From: JBGVMW01 sp045125095
GTDB taxonomy: Bacteria > Bacillota > Clostridia > Lachnospirales > Lachnospiraceae
Reading direction: 5' to 3'
DNA length: 26,797 bases
NCBI GenBank assembly: GCA_045125095.1
Contig: JBGVMW010000024.1
Location: forward strand, 1 to 26,797
How positions within the stretch are numbered: the first letter of the stretch is position 1; the number at the start of each line of letters is the position of its first letter. This document shows positions 17,312 to 24,131 of this stretch, piece by piece. The notes beneath the pieces were generated by a model. The model saw nothing but the letters and a program-made list of their open reading frames with translations, was not told the DNA's origin and searched no databases. The position numbers were made by a program, and so were the translations under genes.

Positions 17312-18664
17312 ATGAGTCTATTGGAAATAATGGATATGTGCTTTCGCAATCTTTTTCGCCGCAAGTTGCGAACCATTTTAACAGTCATTGGTGTTATTAT
17401 TGGTACTTGTGCAATTGTAATCATGGTTTCCTTTGGTATTGCCTTGCAGACCGGATGGGAGGAGACCATGGAAAGCTGGGGTAGTCTTACCAGAATACAG
17501 GTATACAATTATGACTATGGAGATGGCACGTTCAATGAGAGGCCAACGATGGATGATGAATTGCTCAGTGAATGGAAATCCATTGATGGGGTTCTTGCCG
17601 TAACTCCTATGAAAAATTGTAACGTATATACACAGTTAAAATCCGGCAAAAACGGCAGATACAATTGTGAATATGCTGAAATTGCCGGTATTTATCCGGA
17701 AGCCGCTGGAAGTATGGGAATGACTCTGCTAGAAGGGCGATTCTGGGAGAATGATACCTCCACGAAAAAAATACCGGTACTTGTTGGGGAACAGTTTGCC
17801 TATAACTTTATGGATACTAAAAGACCTGCTTCTTCCGCTTATGTATATGCAGGTATGACAGATAGTAATGGACAACCGGTAGAACCCTTTGTAAACATAA
17901 TGGAAGATACCATTACACTATATACAGCAGAAGCAGAGAAACCACTGGAATGGGAATTAGAAATCATTGGTGTGGTAAAAGAAGACTATGCCGTTGATTA
18001 TCGTACCAGCAATGGTATCTTTATGCGAGTAGAAGATATGCAGCGAATAGAGAAGGAGTATGAAAAGACTACAAAAACAAAGATTTCTTCGTCAAAAGGC
18101 TACAATGAGGTGTCTATCTGGACGAATACAATGGAAGATGTAGGTTCCGTAGAACAGGCAATAAAGGACTATGGGTTTGAGGAGACGTATTCCATGGAGA
18201 CAGAGCGAAAATCCATGGAGAAGCAGTCCATGACGATACAACTGGTCTTAGGAGGATTAGGTGCTGTTTCCTTGTTTGTAGCAGCCATTGGAATTACAAA
18301 TACAATGGTAATGTCTATTTATGAGCGAACAAAAGAAATCGGTATTATGAAAGCATTAGGCTGTTATGTAAAGGATATCCGGAGAATGTTTCTGTTTGAA
18401 GCAGCAGCCATTGGTTTTTCCGGTGGGGTCATAGGCTTGATACTAAGTTATGCCATATCAGGTCTGTTAAATATGCTAGGTGGCGGTAGCATGGGCTCCA
18501 TGATGACAGGTGGTAGTGCTGTCTCTATGAAAATATCTGTGATTCCCATCTGGCTTGCGCTGTTAGCATTATTTTTCGCAACCATGATTGGTCTGATTGC
18601 CGGATATGCTCCGGCAAGGAGAGCAGTAAAGATATCGGCTTTAGAAGCAATCCGAACAAATTAA
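17312..18664 (+). CDS. ABC transporter permease, MacB/FtsX type
   Basis: This 450-aa permease has the MacB topology. A first helix follows FRNLFRRKLRTILTVIGVIIG (about 12-45). A large extracellular MacB_PCD-like domain spans ~50-290. Three C-terminal helices form the FtsX domain (~300-330, ~360-385, ~405-435), ending in GYAPARRAVKISALEAIRTN, the typical tail. The coupling segment YERTKEIGIMKALGCYVKDI is present. The last extracellular loop contains MLGGGSMGSMM, a Met/Gly-rich segment that mirrors the Met-rich region of the partner protein. GGAGG lies 7 nt before the ATG. The substrate is unknown; peptides, lipids or antimicrobials are usual for the class. Confidence 0.94.
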   Translation: MSLLEIMDMCFRNLFRRKLRTILTVIGVIIGTCAIVIMVSFGIALQTGWEETMESWGSLTRIQVYNYDYGDGTFNERPTMDDELLSEWKSIDGVLAVTPMKNCNVYTQLKSGKNGRYNCEYAEIAGIYPEAAGSMGMTLLEGRFWENDTSTKKIPVLVGEQFAYNFMDTKRPASSAYVYAGMTDSNGQPVEPFVNIMEDTITLYTAEAEKPLEWELEIIGVVKEDYAVDYRTSNGIFMRVEDMQRIEKEYEKTTKTKISSSKGYNEVSIWTNTMEDVGSVEQAIKDYGFEETYSMETERKSMEKQSMTIQLVLGGLGAVSLFVAAIGITNTMVMSIYERTKEIGIMKALGCYVKDIRRMFLFEAAAIGFSGGVIGLILSYAISGLLNMLGGGSMGSMMTGGSAVSMKISVIPIWLALLALFFATMIGLIAGYAPARRAVKISALEAIRTN

Positions 18665-18685
18665 TAGTTACAAAGTTTATATATG

Positions 18686-18743
18686 AAAGAATCGCAGGCA
18701 CATTTAGAAGATATAACATCCTCTGTCATGCCTGCGATTCTTT
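18686..18743 (+). terminator. Terminator of the ABC exporter operon
   Basis: AAAGAATCGCAGGCA (18686-18700) is perfectly complementary to TGCCTGCGATTCTTT (18729-18743). Confidence 0.9.
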
Positions 18744-18797
18744 ACGCATTAAAATGCTTCAATTGGTGAAATAATATATTTAATTTTAAAAATTTAC

Positions 18798-18839
18798 TTG
18801 CATTTTCCAACAAAAGCGAGTATACTATGTTTGTTGGAA
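18798..18839 (+). promoter_or_regulatory. tRNA-Thr promoter with perfect inverted repeat around the -10
   Basis: TTGCAT (18798-18803), a 17-nt spacer and TATACT (18821-18826) form a good sigma-A promoter 15 nt before the mature tRNA 5' end. TTCCAACAAA (18805-18814) and TTTGTTGGAA (18830-18839) form a perfect 10-bp inverted repeat that brackets the -10 box. Confidence 0.75.
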
Positions 18840-18840
18840 T

Positions 18841-18913
18841 GCTTCCGTAGCGCAGTTGGTAGCGCAACTGATTCGTAATCAGTAGGACGAGGGTTCAAGT
18901 CCCTTCGGAAGCT
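18841..18913 (+). tRNA. tRNA-Thr, anticodon CGT
   Basis: This 73-nt cloverleaf has acceptor stem GCTTCCG/CGGAAGC, D arm GCGC..GCGC, anticodon stem ACTGA/TCAGT around loop TTCGTAA (anticodon CGT, reads ACG), and T arm with GGTTCAAGTCC. The discriminator is T and no CCA is encoded. It sits at the edge between the conserved block and the accessory region, but no second copy of its 3' end was found that would mark an integration site. Confidence 0.97.
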
Positions 18914-18953
18914 CTTGTTGAATATCTATGGAAGATAGGTAGAAAAAGCTATG

Positions 18954-18987
18954 AAAAAAAGAAAGTGTTGCCACTTTCTTTTTTTGT
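18954..18987. terminator. Bidirectional terminator between tRNA-Thr and lepB
   Basis: AAAAAAAGAAAGTG faces CACTTTCTTTTTTT around loop TTGC. It has A and T runs on both sides, so it can serve the + strand tRNA and the - strand lepB. An outer AGCTATG/CATAGCT pair flanks it. Confidence 0.9.
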
Positions 18988-18995
18988 TTCCATAG

Positions 18996-19499
18996 CTATA
19001 AATTTAAAATGAAAACGACTTCACCTAAAAAGCTTTTCGCAGGAATATAAGGGGTATCCCAGTATCTTGAATCAACAGACTCATCGCGATTATCTCCTAA
19101 GAAGAAATAACAGCCCTCAGGAACAGTGAATTCATTAACTTCATAGAAATAGTCTTCCGTTAAGTAAGGCTCCTCAAGTTTCTCGCCATTTCTGTAGATA
19201 CCATCTTCTTCTGTAAATACAATGGTATCGCCTGGTTTACCGATTAATCTTTTAACTAAATGAGCCTCATATTCATCGCTATAAAAGACAACGATATCGC
19301 CATAATCATACTCATTAAATACCTTTTGCACAATTATCCTTGCGCCTTCTGTAATTGTTGGTATCATACTGCCTGTAGGCACTTTTGAAACAAAAAACAA
19401 TAAGTGAAAGATTACCGCAATGATACAGAAAGGGGTTACGATTTTACACGTGATATCCCAAAACTTATCCTCTTTCGTTCTTTTATCTGTTTTGTTCAT
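18996..19499 (-). CDS. lepB: Signal peptidase I
   Basis: This 167-aa membrane protease cleaves signal peptides of secreted proteins, such as the pullulanase and the 20050 and 15114 products here. A short charged N-terminus and one transmembrane helix (about 19-38) precede the catalytic Ser (VPTGSMIPT, S44). The general-base Lys is K83 (HLVKRLIGKPGD). The later boxes are FLGDNRDESVDSRYW and a short C-terminal strand. The length and the Ser-Lys dyad are of the Gram-positive SipS type. An AGGA lies 12 nt before the ATG and a stronger GGAGG further upstream. It is transcribed towards the tRNA and is alone on the - strand in this part of the window. Confidence 0.96.
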   Translation of the reverse strand: MNKTDKRTKEDKFWDITCKIVTPFCIIAVIFHLLFFVSKVPTGSMIPTITEGARIIVQKVFNEYDYGDIVVFYSDEYEAHLVKRLIGKPGDTIVFTEEDGIYRNGEKLEEPYLTEDYFYEVNEFTVPEGCYFFLGDNRDESVDSRYWDTPYIPAKSFLGEVVFILNL

Positions 19500-19700
19500 A
19501 TTTATTTTCCTAACTGTTCTGCACCTCCTAATCCCTCTAAAGCATTATACAATTTTATGATCTATTATTCAATCTGTAATCCTTCCGTTTTTTTAAACGT
19601 TTCTTTACAAGCATAGACACCTAAAATGTCAATAATTCCCAGAAAATAGCAGCAATCTTTGTACATTTATAATAAAAATCAAAAACAAAAGATTTTGGGG
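19500..19700. other. Intergenic region upstream of lepB
   Basis: AT-rich sequence between lepB (leftward) and the promoter at 19701. It has the lepB leader at its left end and a weak A/T-rich inverted repeat (CAAAAACAAAA/TTTTGTTTT) at about 19679-19713. No gene was seen. Confidence 0.5.
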
Positions 19701-19729
19701 TTGATTTTTGTTTTCTTTTGTCATACACT
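19701..19729 (+). promoter_or_regulatory. Promoter for the leader ORF and secreted-protein gene
   Basis: TTGATT (19701-19706) and TACACT (19724-19729) are separated by exactly 17 nt. Downstream come the 17-codon ORF at 19772 and, after a long leader, the gene at 20050. Confidence 0.5.
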
Positions 19730-19771
19730 TGGCACATGGGAATAACAATTTAGTATCAAGGAGGATAATCA

Positions 19772-19825
19772 ATGAATAACCAAAGGAAAAATAGTAAAAC
19801 CGGTACTCTGAAAACACAAAAATAA
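19772..19825 (+). CDS. 17-residue leader-like ORF
   Basis: ATG at 19772 is preceded 6 nt upstream by a perfect AAGGAGG, and the frame encodes MNNQRKNSKTGTLKTQK before TAA. It is strongly basic. It lies 40 nt after a good promoter and 225 nt before the secreted-protein gene, so it could be a leader peptide or the remnant of a larger gene. The ribosome site is better than that of most genes in the window, which is the main reason to list it. Confidence 0.4.
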   Translation: MNNQRKNSKTGTLKTQK

Positions 19826-19939
19826 AGGAAATTTTTTTATAGTTAATTGTAAAGAAAACAAACTAAAAACAGTTGGAGAAAATAAAAAAGAGATGGTTTG
19901 AGTTTCTTACAAAAAACAAAAAGTAACTTAGAGATTGCA

Positions 19940-19963
19940 GGGTTTTAACAATTTTGAAAACCC
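19940..19963 (+). promoter_or_regulatory. Hairpin in the leader of the secreted-protein gene
   Basis: GGGTTTT (19940-19946) and AAAACCC (19957-19963) pair across a 10-nt loop, followed by an A-rich stretch rather than a T tract. It is therefore unlikely to be a simple terminator. The whole 19826-20040 leader is very A-rich and otherwise featureless. Confidence 0.4.
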
Positions 19964-20049
19964 AAAAACAATAAAATGTTTACTATAACTAAATGTAAAA
20001 AGAAATAGTAAATAAAACATAAGTTTTCAGATATCAGGAGGTAATAACT

Positions 20050-21165
20050 ATGATGAATTTAAATTTAAAGAAATTATTTGCAACATTAGGTATCGCAGCT
20101 TTAGCTTTAACAGCAAATGTAGCAACTACACCAGTTGACTCTTTAGCAGTAAGCGAGTATACAGTAACAGCATACGCTGATGACATTAAGGAAACACATT
20201 TTTCTCTTAATGCAGCTAATGGCGAAACATTTGTGAATTACGCTAAAATCGGTTACCAGATAGATAGCGGTTACACTTGCTATGCCACTGTAGATAACGG
20301 TAAAACTTGGGACTCTATGGCTTATATCTTAAGTCAGGGTTTTGCGAAAAACACTACTATGAAAGTTAAGTGCGTAAAATACAGCTCTAATGACAAGACA
20401 GTTGCAAAGCGTCTTGCCAAAGCCAAAGTCTACACCTACAAGTTCAACGTCATCAACACAGGCGTTAGCGTAGAAATGTATCCAGTCTCACACTATGGAA
20501 ATATCGCAGGTACAGAAACAGTAGTCAACAGTATGAACGTATACGCAGATGGAGCTACAATCACCTTAGGCTACCCAGGTAAGGCTTTAATGGCTACACT
20601 TAAGAATGAGAATGGTGTTTATCAGGAATACCTTAGCTACTACAAAGCAAAGGGTAAAGTTTGTAAAGGAACTGCTTTAAAAACATACAAAGCTACCACC
20701 AAAAAGTACGACAAAGCATACGCTAAGTTAGCTACACAGACTCTTTACTACACTTTAGATGGTTCCACACCAACAACTGAGAGTAAAAAGGTAGCTGCTG
20801 GTAAGTTAAAAACTATCAAAGTTACAAATCCAGGTCTCAATACCTTAAAGGTAATGGGTGCTAAGGAGAAAAAAGTCTACACATACACATTCTACGTAGA
20901 TACAGCAACAGTTACTACAGTAGATGTTCCAGAAGCAAATATTTACGTTGGCTCTGAGAGTGGAATGGTAACACCACAGAACACAAGTATCGTAGGTTAC
21001 AAATACTTTAAGACAATTGTAGATTTTTGGGTATGTGATAGTATAACTATGGATACTCGTAGTACTTGGTTAAACCCAGGTGAAACTAAAGAAGTACCTC
21101 ATAACTTCTTCGAAGGAAAAGAAGCAGTTTCTCGTAATGATTGGATTGCAATAAAGGTAGAATAA
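20050..21165 (+). CDS. Secreted protein with chitobiase-like C-terminal repeat
   Basis: This 371-aa protein has AGGAGG 8 nt before ATGATG; the second ATG at 20053 is also possible. The N-terminus (LKKLFATLGIAALALTANVA) is a signal peptide, cleaved probably near residue 30-45 (TAYADD). The segment QTLYYTLDGSTPTTESKKV (about 235-255) is the signature of chitobiase/beta-hexosaminidase C-terminal-like (CHB_HEX_C) modules; an earlier weaker copy may lie at residues ~60-130 (SGYTCYATVDNGKTW). No catalytic domain, LPXTG or membrane anchor is seen, so it is probably secreted. Residues 262-299 are encoded by DNA repeated at 26469-26580. Leader and terminators suggest a stand-alone unit. Confidence 0.88.
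   Translation: MMNLNLKKLFATLGIAALALTANVATTPVDSLAVSEYTVTAYADDIKETHFSLNAANGETFVNYAKIGYQIDSGYTCYATVDNGKTWDSMAYILSQGFAKNTTMKVKCVKYSSNDKTVAKRLAKAKVYTYKFNVINTGVSVEMYPVSHYGNIAGTETVVNSMNVYADGATITLGYPGKALMATLKNENGVYQEYLSYYKAKGKVCKGTALKTYKATTKKYDKAYAKLATQTLYYTLDGSTPTTESKKVAAGKLKTIKVTNPGLNTLKVMGAKEKKVYTYTFYVDTATVTTVDVPEANIYVGSESGMVTPQNTSIVGYKYFKTIVDFWVCDSITMDTRSTWLNPGETKEVPHNFFEGKEAVSRNDWIAIKVE
20834..20945 (+). repeat. 112-bp direct repeat, copy 1 (inside the secreted-protein gene)
   Basis: This segment is matched by 26469-26580 with three differences by eye, all C/T transitions at third codon positions (TAC/TAT, GAT/GAC, AAT/AAC) in the secreted-protein frame. It encodes the stretch from about NTLKVMGAK to VPEANI. 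Confidence 0.92.
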
Positions 21166-21214
21166 CTATGATTAAATGTAAGAGGGTTGCATTTAAATAA
21201 CAACTGAATACCGT

Positions 21215-21284
21215 GAAGGGATCTCAATTTGAGTTCCCTTCAAACATTCAAGGGGTGTCTCCAGAAACGGGGGTAGCCCTTTTT
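21215..21284 (+). terminator. Tandem stem-loops after the secreted-protein gene (module copy 1)
   Basis: GAAGGGATCTC pairs with GAGTTCCCTTC (21215-21241). The conserved flank CAAACATTCAAGGGG follows, then a second stem-loop (GTGTCTCC..CGGGGGTAGCCC) with a T run. The CCCTT of the first 3' arm could also pair with AAGGG of the flank, so the folds can exclude each other. Confidence 0.75.
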
Positions 21285-21285
21285 G

Positions 21286-21337
21286 AGTAACGAAGGAGCT
21301 ATCATAACTGGAAGTACATGATAGCTCCCTTGTTACT
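21286..21337. repeat. 20-bp inverted repeat between converging genes
   Basis: AGTAACGAAGGAGCTATCAT is nearly complementary (two mismatches) to ATGATAGCTCCCTTGTTACT across a 12-nt loop. It lies just after the 3' end of the leftward zinc-ribbon gene and may stabilise or terminate transcripts, although neither strand has a clear T run. Confidence 0.7.
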
Positions 21338-21350
21338 TTAGTTACAAGAG

Positions 21351-21536
21351 TTAGTCATCTTTGTCGCAGTCAGAACACCAAATAAATTCATCATCTGATA
21401 ATTCACGGCCACATTTCCGACAGGTTTTAATACCGTCGTTAATAGTTCCATCAGATACATGTTTTTCGTACAGTTCATCTGCTGATTTAGAACTACCAAG
21501 ACCGCAACTAAAAACATTATCAAATTCACCAAACAT
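21351..21536 (-). CDS. Small zinc-ribbon protein, 61 aa
   Basis: The C-terminal half has the pattern CRKCGRELSDDEFIWCSDC, two CxxC knuckles 13 residues apart, typical of a zinc ribbon. The N-terminus (MFGEFDNVFSCGLGSSKSADELYE) is unremarkable. The ATG has AGGGGTG 5 nt upstream on the - strand. A longer ORF in another - strand frame (21338-21553) lacks the Cys pattern and is a shadow. Zinc binding follows from the motif; no specific function can be given. Confidence 0.65.
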   Translation of the reverse strand: MFGEFDNVFSCGLGSSKSADELYEKHVSDGTINDGIKTCRKCGRELSDDEFIWCSDCDKDD

Positions 21537-21592
21537 AATCTCACCCCTCTCATAGGATGGTTAGATTATAACACATTAAGGAGGATATTACA

Positions 21593-21961
21593 ATGAGTAC
21601 AGGAACAAAGAAATTAATTTTAGGCAAGAACAGCAAGATTTCGTTAAAGAAAGGTACAGTCGTTATTCTGGATTGTGAGACAGAAGCAGGGAACTCTTTA
21701 GCAATGTGTATTCTGAATAATCTGTCTGTATCAGATTTAGTCGAAGACAGGGATTACAAGTACTGTAACTCTTTAGCCGAAGCAATTGCTGAAAGAGTAG
21801 CAGATAAGGATACCCCCTTAATTGTAAAACGTGATAAGGGAGAATATTACGGAGATGCAGAAGAATTTGAGGATGCTTACGTCTTAACCACTGATAATGA
21901 AGGTAATCCTTTACTTGGTCAGTGTGGTAAGTTCACAGTTAGATTATATAAGGGAAAATAA
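21593..21961 (+). CDS. Orphan acidic protein, 122 aa
   Basis: The ATG has AAGGAGG with suitable spacing. The protein is soluble and acidic, with alternating beta-strand and helix character (KKLILGKNSKISLKKGTVVI, SLAEAIAERVADKDTP). No motif is recognised. Its last codons run directly into the group II intron RT remnant starting at about 21950, so the final residues (LYKGK) could derive from the junction. It is divergent from the zinc-ribbon gene on its left. Confidence 0.65.
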   Translation: MSTGTKKLILGKNSKISLKKGTVVILDCETEAGNSLAMCILNNLSVSDLVEDRDYKYCNSLAEAIAERVADKDTPLIVKRDKGEYYGDAEEFEDAYVLTTDNEGNPLLGQCGKFTVRLYKGK

Positions 21962-22220
21962 GGATGCGATTGTCACATCCATTAGAAATAGAATTTATAT
22001 ACCGAAGCCAGTACGGAGAGTATACATTCCGAAAGACAATGGAAAGCAACGTGCGTTGGGAATTCCAACAGGCAATCGCACAGCCAATTTCTGATATACG
22101 AAGAAATATTCAGTGATTATAGCTATGGTTTCAGACCAGGGAGAAGCTGTCACGATGCAATCAGACAGGCACTCTGCTATCTGAATGATGGTTATGAATG
22201 GGTAGTGGACATTGATATTC
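21950..22220 (+). pseudogene. ltrA: Remnant of group II intron reverse transcriptase/maturase
   Basis: Across two frames the sequence encodes pieces of LtrA-type RT. These are ENKDAIVTSIRNRIY, then PKPVRRVYIPKDNGKQRALGIPT, then QAIAQPIS, and after a frameshift YEEIFSDYSYGFRPGR, SCHDAIRQALCYL and WVVDIDI. A deletion removes the few residues between GIPT and QAIAQ. The finger and early palm regions are left, and the catalytic YADD region is absent. It breaks off near 22218 into the M50 fragment. It is clearly non-functional. Confidence 0.85.
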
Positions 22221-22448
22221 AGATTCTGTATGTGGCTCAAAATCTTTTGATAAACTAAATAATTTTATTTGGCAAGAATAATTAAGAGATTTACAGTAAT
22301 ACATAGTAACAGCCCAATGTCCAAGTTCGTGGATAACTACAGCCAACAAATATCCAACAAAAGAAAGGAGGAAACTCAGCCCAATGAACGGCGAGTAAAT
22401 TATAATGAAAATACTAGCTATAATAATAATTACAATACTGTATAACAT
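22161..22448 (-). pseudogene. N-terminal fragment of an M50-type membrane metalloprotease
   Basis: Reading leftwards from ATG 22448 (AGGAGG 9 nt upstream), a hydrophobic helix is followed by VIHELGHWAV, the HExxH zinc site of site-2-type proteases at residues 40-44. The homologous part runs out near SLSKDFEPHTE (about 22220), where the sequence passes into the reverse complement of the RT remnant. The downstream PDG motif and second metal-ligand helix are missing. Good start and motif but no remainder: a gene cut by the neighbouring insertion. Its start overlaps a + strand ORF. Confidence 0.6.
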
Positions 22449-22704
22449 ACTTTCTTACCTCCTGTTGCACGCTGCACGCAAAGGTTATGACTACGACAAG
22501 GAACATTGTAACATGTATGATAAAACTTTGGAAGTACTTTTAAGTAAGAAAATGATTAAACGTGCAATAATAATTTATGTTATAGTGGCGATAACATGTG
22601 TAGTGTTAGGGTCGGTGGAAACACTAATGACTAGCTCAGGGTTATTTGCATTTTACAGTTTAAGTGTGTATCAAATATTTAATTCAAGGTCCCCCGGGTT
22701 TTGA
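22405..22704 (+). CDS. Possible small membrane protein, 99 aa
   Basis: Three hydrophobic segments are seen: residues ~3-21, ~53-72 and ~78-94, with a charged stretch between the first two (RKGYDYDKEHCNMYDK). The ribosome site at the ATG is weak. An internal ATG at 22516 with AAGGA 10 nt upstream is an alternative start, and would remove the 44-nt overlap with the oppositely oriented M50 start. No family is recognised. A module terminator follows at 22747. Confidence 0.4.
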   Translation: MKILAIIIITILYNILSYLLLHAARKGYDYDKEHCNMYDKTLEVLLSKKMIKRAIIIYVIVAITCVVLGSVETLMTSSGLFAFYSLSVYQIFNSRSPGF

Positions 22705-22736
22705 GGTTAATATTTAGAAGTCAAATTAATACTTTT

Positions 22737-22778
22737 CAACATTTAGGGGGTATCTCTGGAAATGGAGGTATCCCTTTT
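22737..22778 (+). terminator. Stem-loop module copy 2
   Basis: Flank CAACATTTAG, then GGGGTATCTC (22747-22756) pairs with GAGGTATCCC (22765-22774, two G-T wobbles), followed by TTTT. The conserved flank and loop sequence match the copies at 21241 and 26571. Confidence 0.8.
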
Positions 22779-22854
22779 CTACCCTTAGGGGTAAATAAAA
22801 AAAAGGAGGTGACAAAATCAGAATCTATGTTACAGTGACATTAGAGGTGATAAT

Positions 22855-24027
22855 ATGAATATAGATAAATCATATGGCGTAGATAATCTAATGTTAAGTA
22901 AAGAACAAAGATTTCTGATTTTAGAAATGATAGCAGATAGGGAACTTTTAGAACAAGCAATTGGCTCCAGAGGTTATGATAAGTTTAAATTTGATGGGTT
23001 AAATAAAATAGACGACACAATTAGGAATCGAATTGCGACATTAAAATTTTACTTTCCTGAAGAATTTCATATGCTCAACCAAGAACTTCTTGGTATTTTT
23101 GATAACTCTTTACAGCGAGAATTAGGTTATAACAAGGCTCATATTTGTATTAAAAAGGAATTTAATTTCGATGGTTTTATCAGTGAGTGGGTTGCATGGA
23201 CAAAACAGATAGCGAGAACACCGTTGAAATCTTTCCAATCAAATTTACACAAACACACAGAGACAGAGCGATCGTGGGTGCAAACTTTTCAGGATATCAT
23301 AAAGTGTTTCGATAAAAGCGATGAAAGACTATGGTCGGTGGTTGAGTCTTTATGGAGAGATACACTAACACCTTTTGATACGGATGGAATTTATGATAAA
23401 TTCGGTCTACTTGTTAGCCTGGGAGATGGTCAATTTACAAGTAACAGATATCCGATTATCAGCAGTAGTTTAATAACAGATGAGTTCAATTACACATATC
23501 AATCTGAGTTTCGTAGAATTGGTTGGTGCTTCAGTCTTAACCCTTACAGAGTTATAGGCATGTCACCTGAGGATACAACTTCTGCTGGAGGCGGCAGTCC
23601 AATTCCAAGATATCTGGATGCTGCAGAAATCAATCTAGCATCAAAGTCATTTATCTCTTTAGAAAAAAGTGTAATTATTAATGAATACGATTGTTTAAGA
23701 TTTCTGTCTCCATACGCATTAATACATAAGGAGTTAACTATGTATGAGAGCCAAGAAATTCCTGGTGAACATAGAAAGAAATATGAAGGATGTAATGAGA
23801 TTGTATTTGAAGGCACACATAAACCAAGCGGGGTTTTTGTAATTGATACTGAGCAGGATTGTACAGTCACAGCCGGAGAATTTTATCCTTACATTAATGA
23901 TTATTTAAAGCGTGCAAGAGTTATAGCAGAAGCTTTTAGATTGCCGCTGGTAATTTACCAAAAGAAAACAAACCGGGTACAGATTATCACAAAAGATACA
24001 TACATGAAAAAGCCTTTACAGTTTTAG
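22855..24027 (+). CDS. Orphan 390-aa protein
   Basis: The start has AGAGGTG 5 nt upstream. The protein is soluble, without signal peptide or membrane helix. The N-terminal part (about 1-180) is mostly helical with several Trp and Phe (FISEWVAWTKQIARTP, ERSWVQTFQDIIKCF). The C-terminal part (~190-390) looks mixed alpha/beta. It includes a Gly/Ser loop (DTTSAGGGSPIP, ~242-253) and a closing segment EFYPYINDYLKRARVIAEAF followed by two short strands. I recognise no family. It is bracketed by stem-loop module copies and lies in an accessory block before a RelA/SpoT gene. A stress or defence role would fit the place only by association. Confidence 0.8.
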   Translation: MNIDKSYGVDNLMLSKEQRFLILEMIADRELLEQAIGSRGYDKFKFDGLNKIDDTIRNRIATLKFYFPEEFHMLNQELLGIFDNSLQRELGYNKAHICIKKEFNFDGFISEWVAWTKQIARTPLKSFQSNLHKHTETERSWVQTFQDIIKCFDKSDERLWSVVESLWRDTLTPFDTDGIYDKFGLLVSLGDGQFTSNRYPIISSSLITDEFNYTYQSEFRRIGWCFSLNPYRVIGMSPEDTTSAGGGSPIPRYLDAAEINLASKSFISLEKSVIINEYDCLRFLSPYALIHKELTMYESQEIPGEHRKKYEGCNEIVFEGTHKPSGVFVIDTEQDCTVTAGEFYPYINDYLKRARVIAEAFRLPLVIYQKKTNRVQIITKDTYMKKPLQF

Positions 24028-24054
24028 TTGATGGTGGACATGCTTTCTTTGATC

Positions 24055-24122
24055 AAGGGATACCACTTCAGGTATCCCTTTCAACATTTAAGGGGACTTA
24101 GAAGAAATTCTACTTCCTCTTT
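24055..24122 (+). terminator. Terminator plus stem-loop module copy 3
   Basis: AAGGGATACC (24055-24064) and GGTATCCCTT (24071-24080) form a perfect 10-bp stem with loop ACTTCA. The flank TCAACATTTAAGGGG follows, then a weaker TAGAA/TTCTA hairpin ending in CTTTTA. As at 21215, CCCTT of the first stem can alternatively pair with AAGGG of the flank. Confidence 0.8.
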
Positions 24123-24131
24123 TACATTTAG

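Noticed and set aside
18841..20050. tRNA-Thr as attachment site of an integrative element
   Set aside because: No second copy of the tRNA 3' end was found and no integrase lies next to the tRNA; lepB follows directly.
22161..22448. Complete small - strand membrane protein with an HExxH motif
   Set aside because: Its last third is antisense to the RT remnant, so it is read as a truncated M50 gene.
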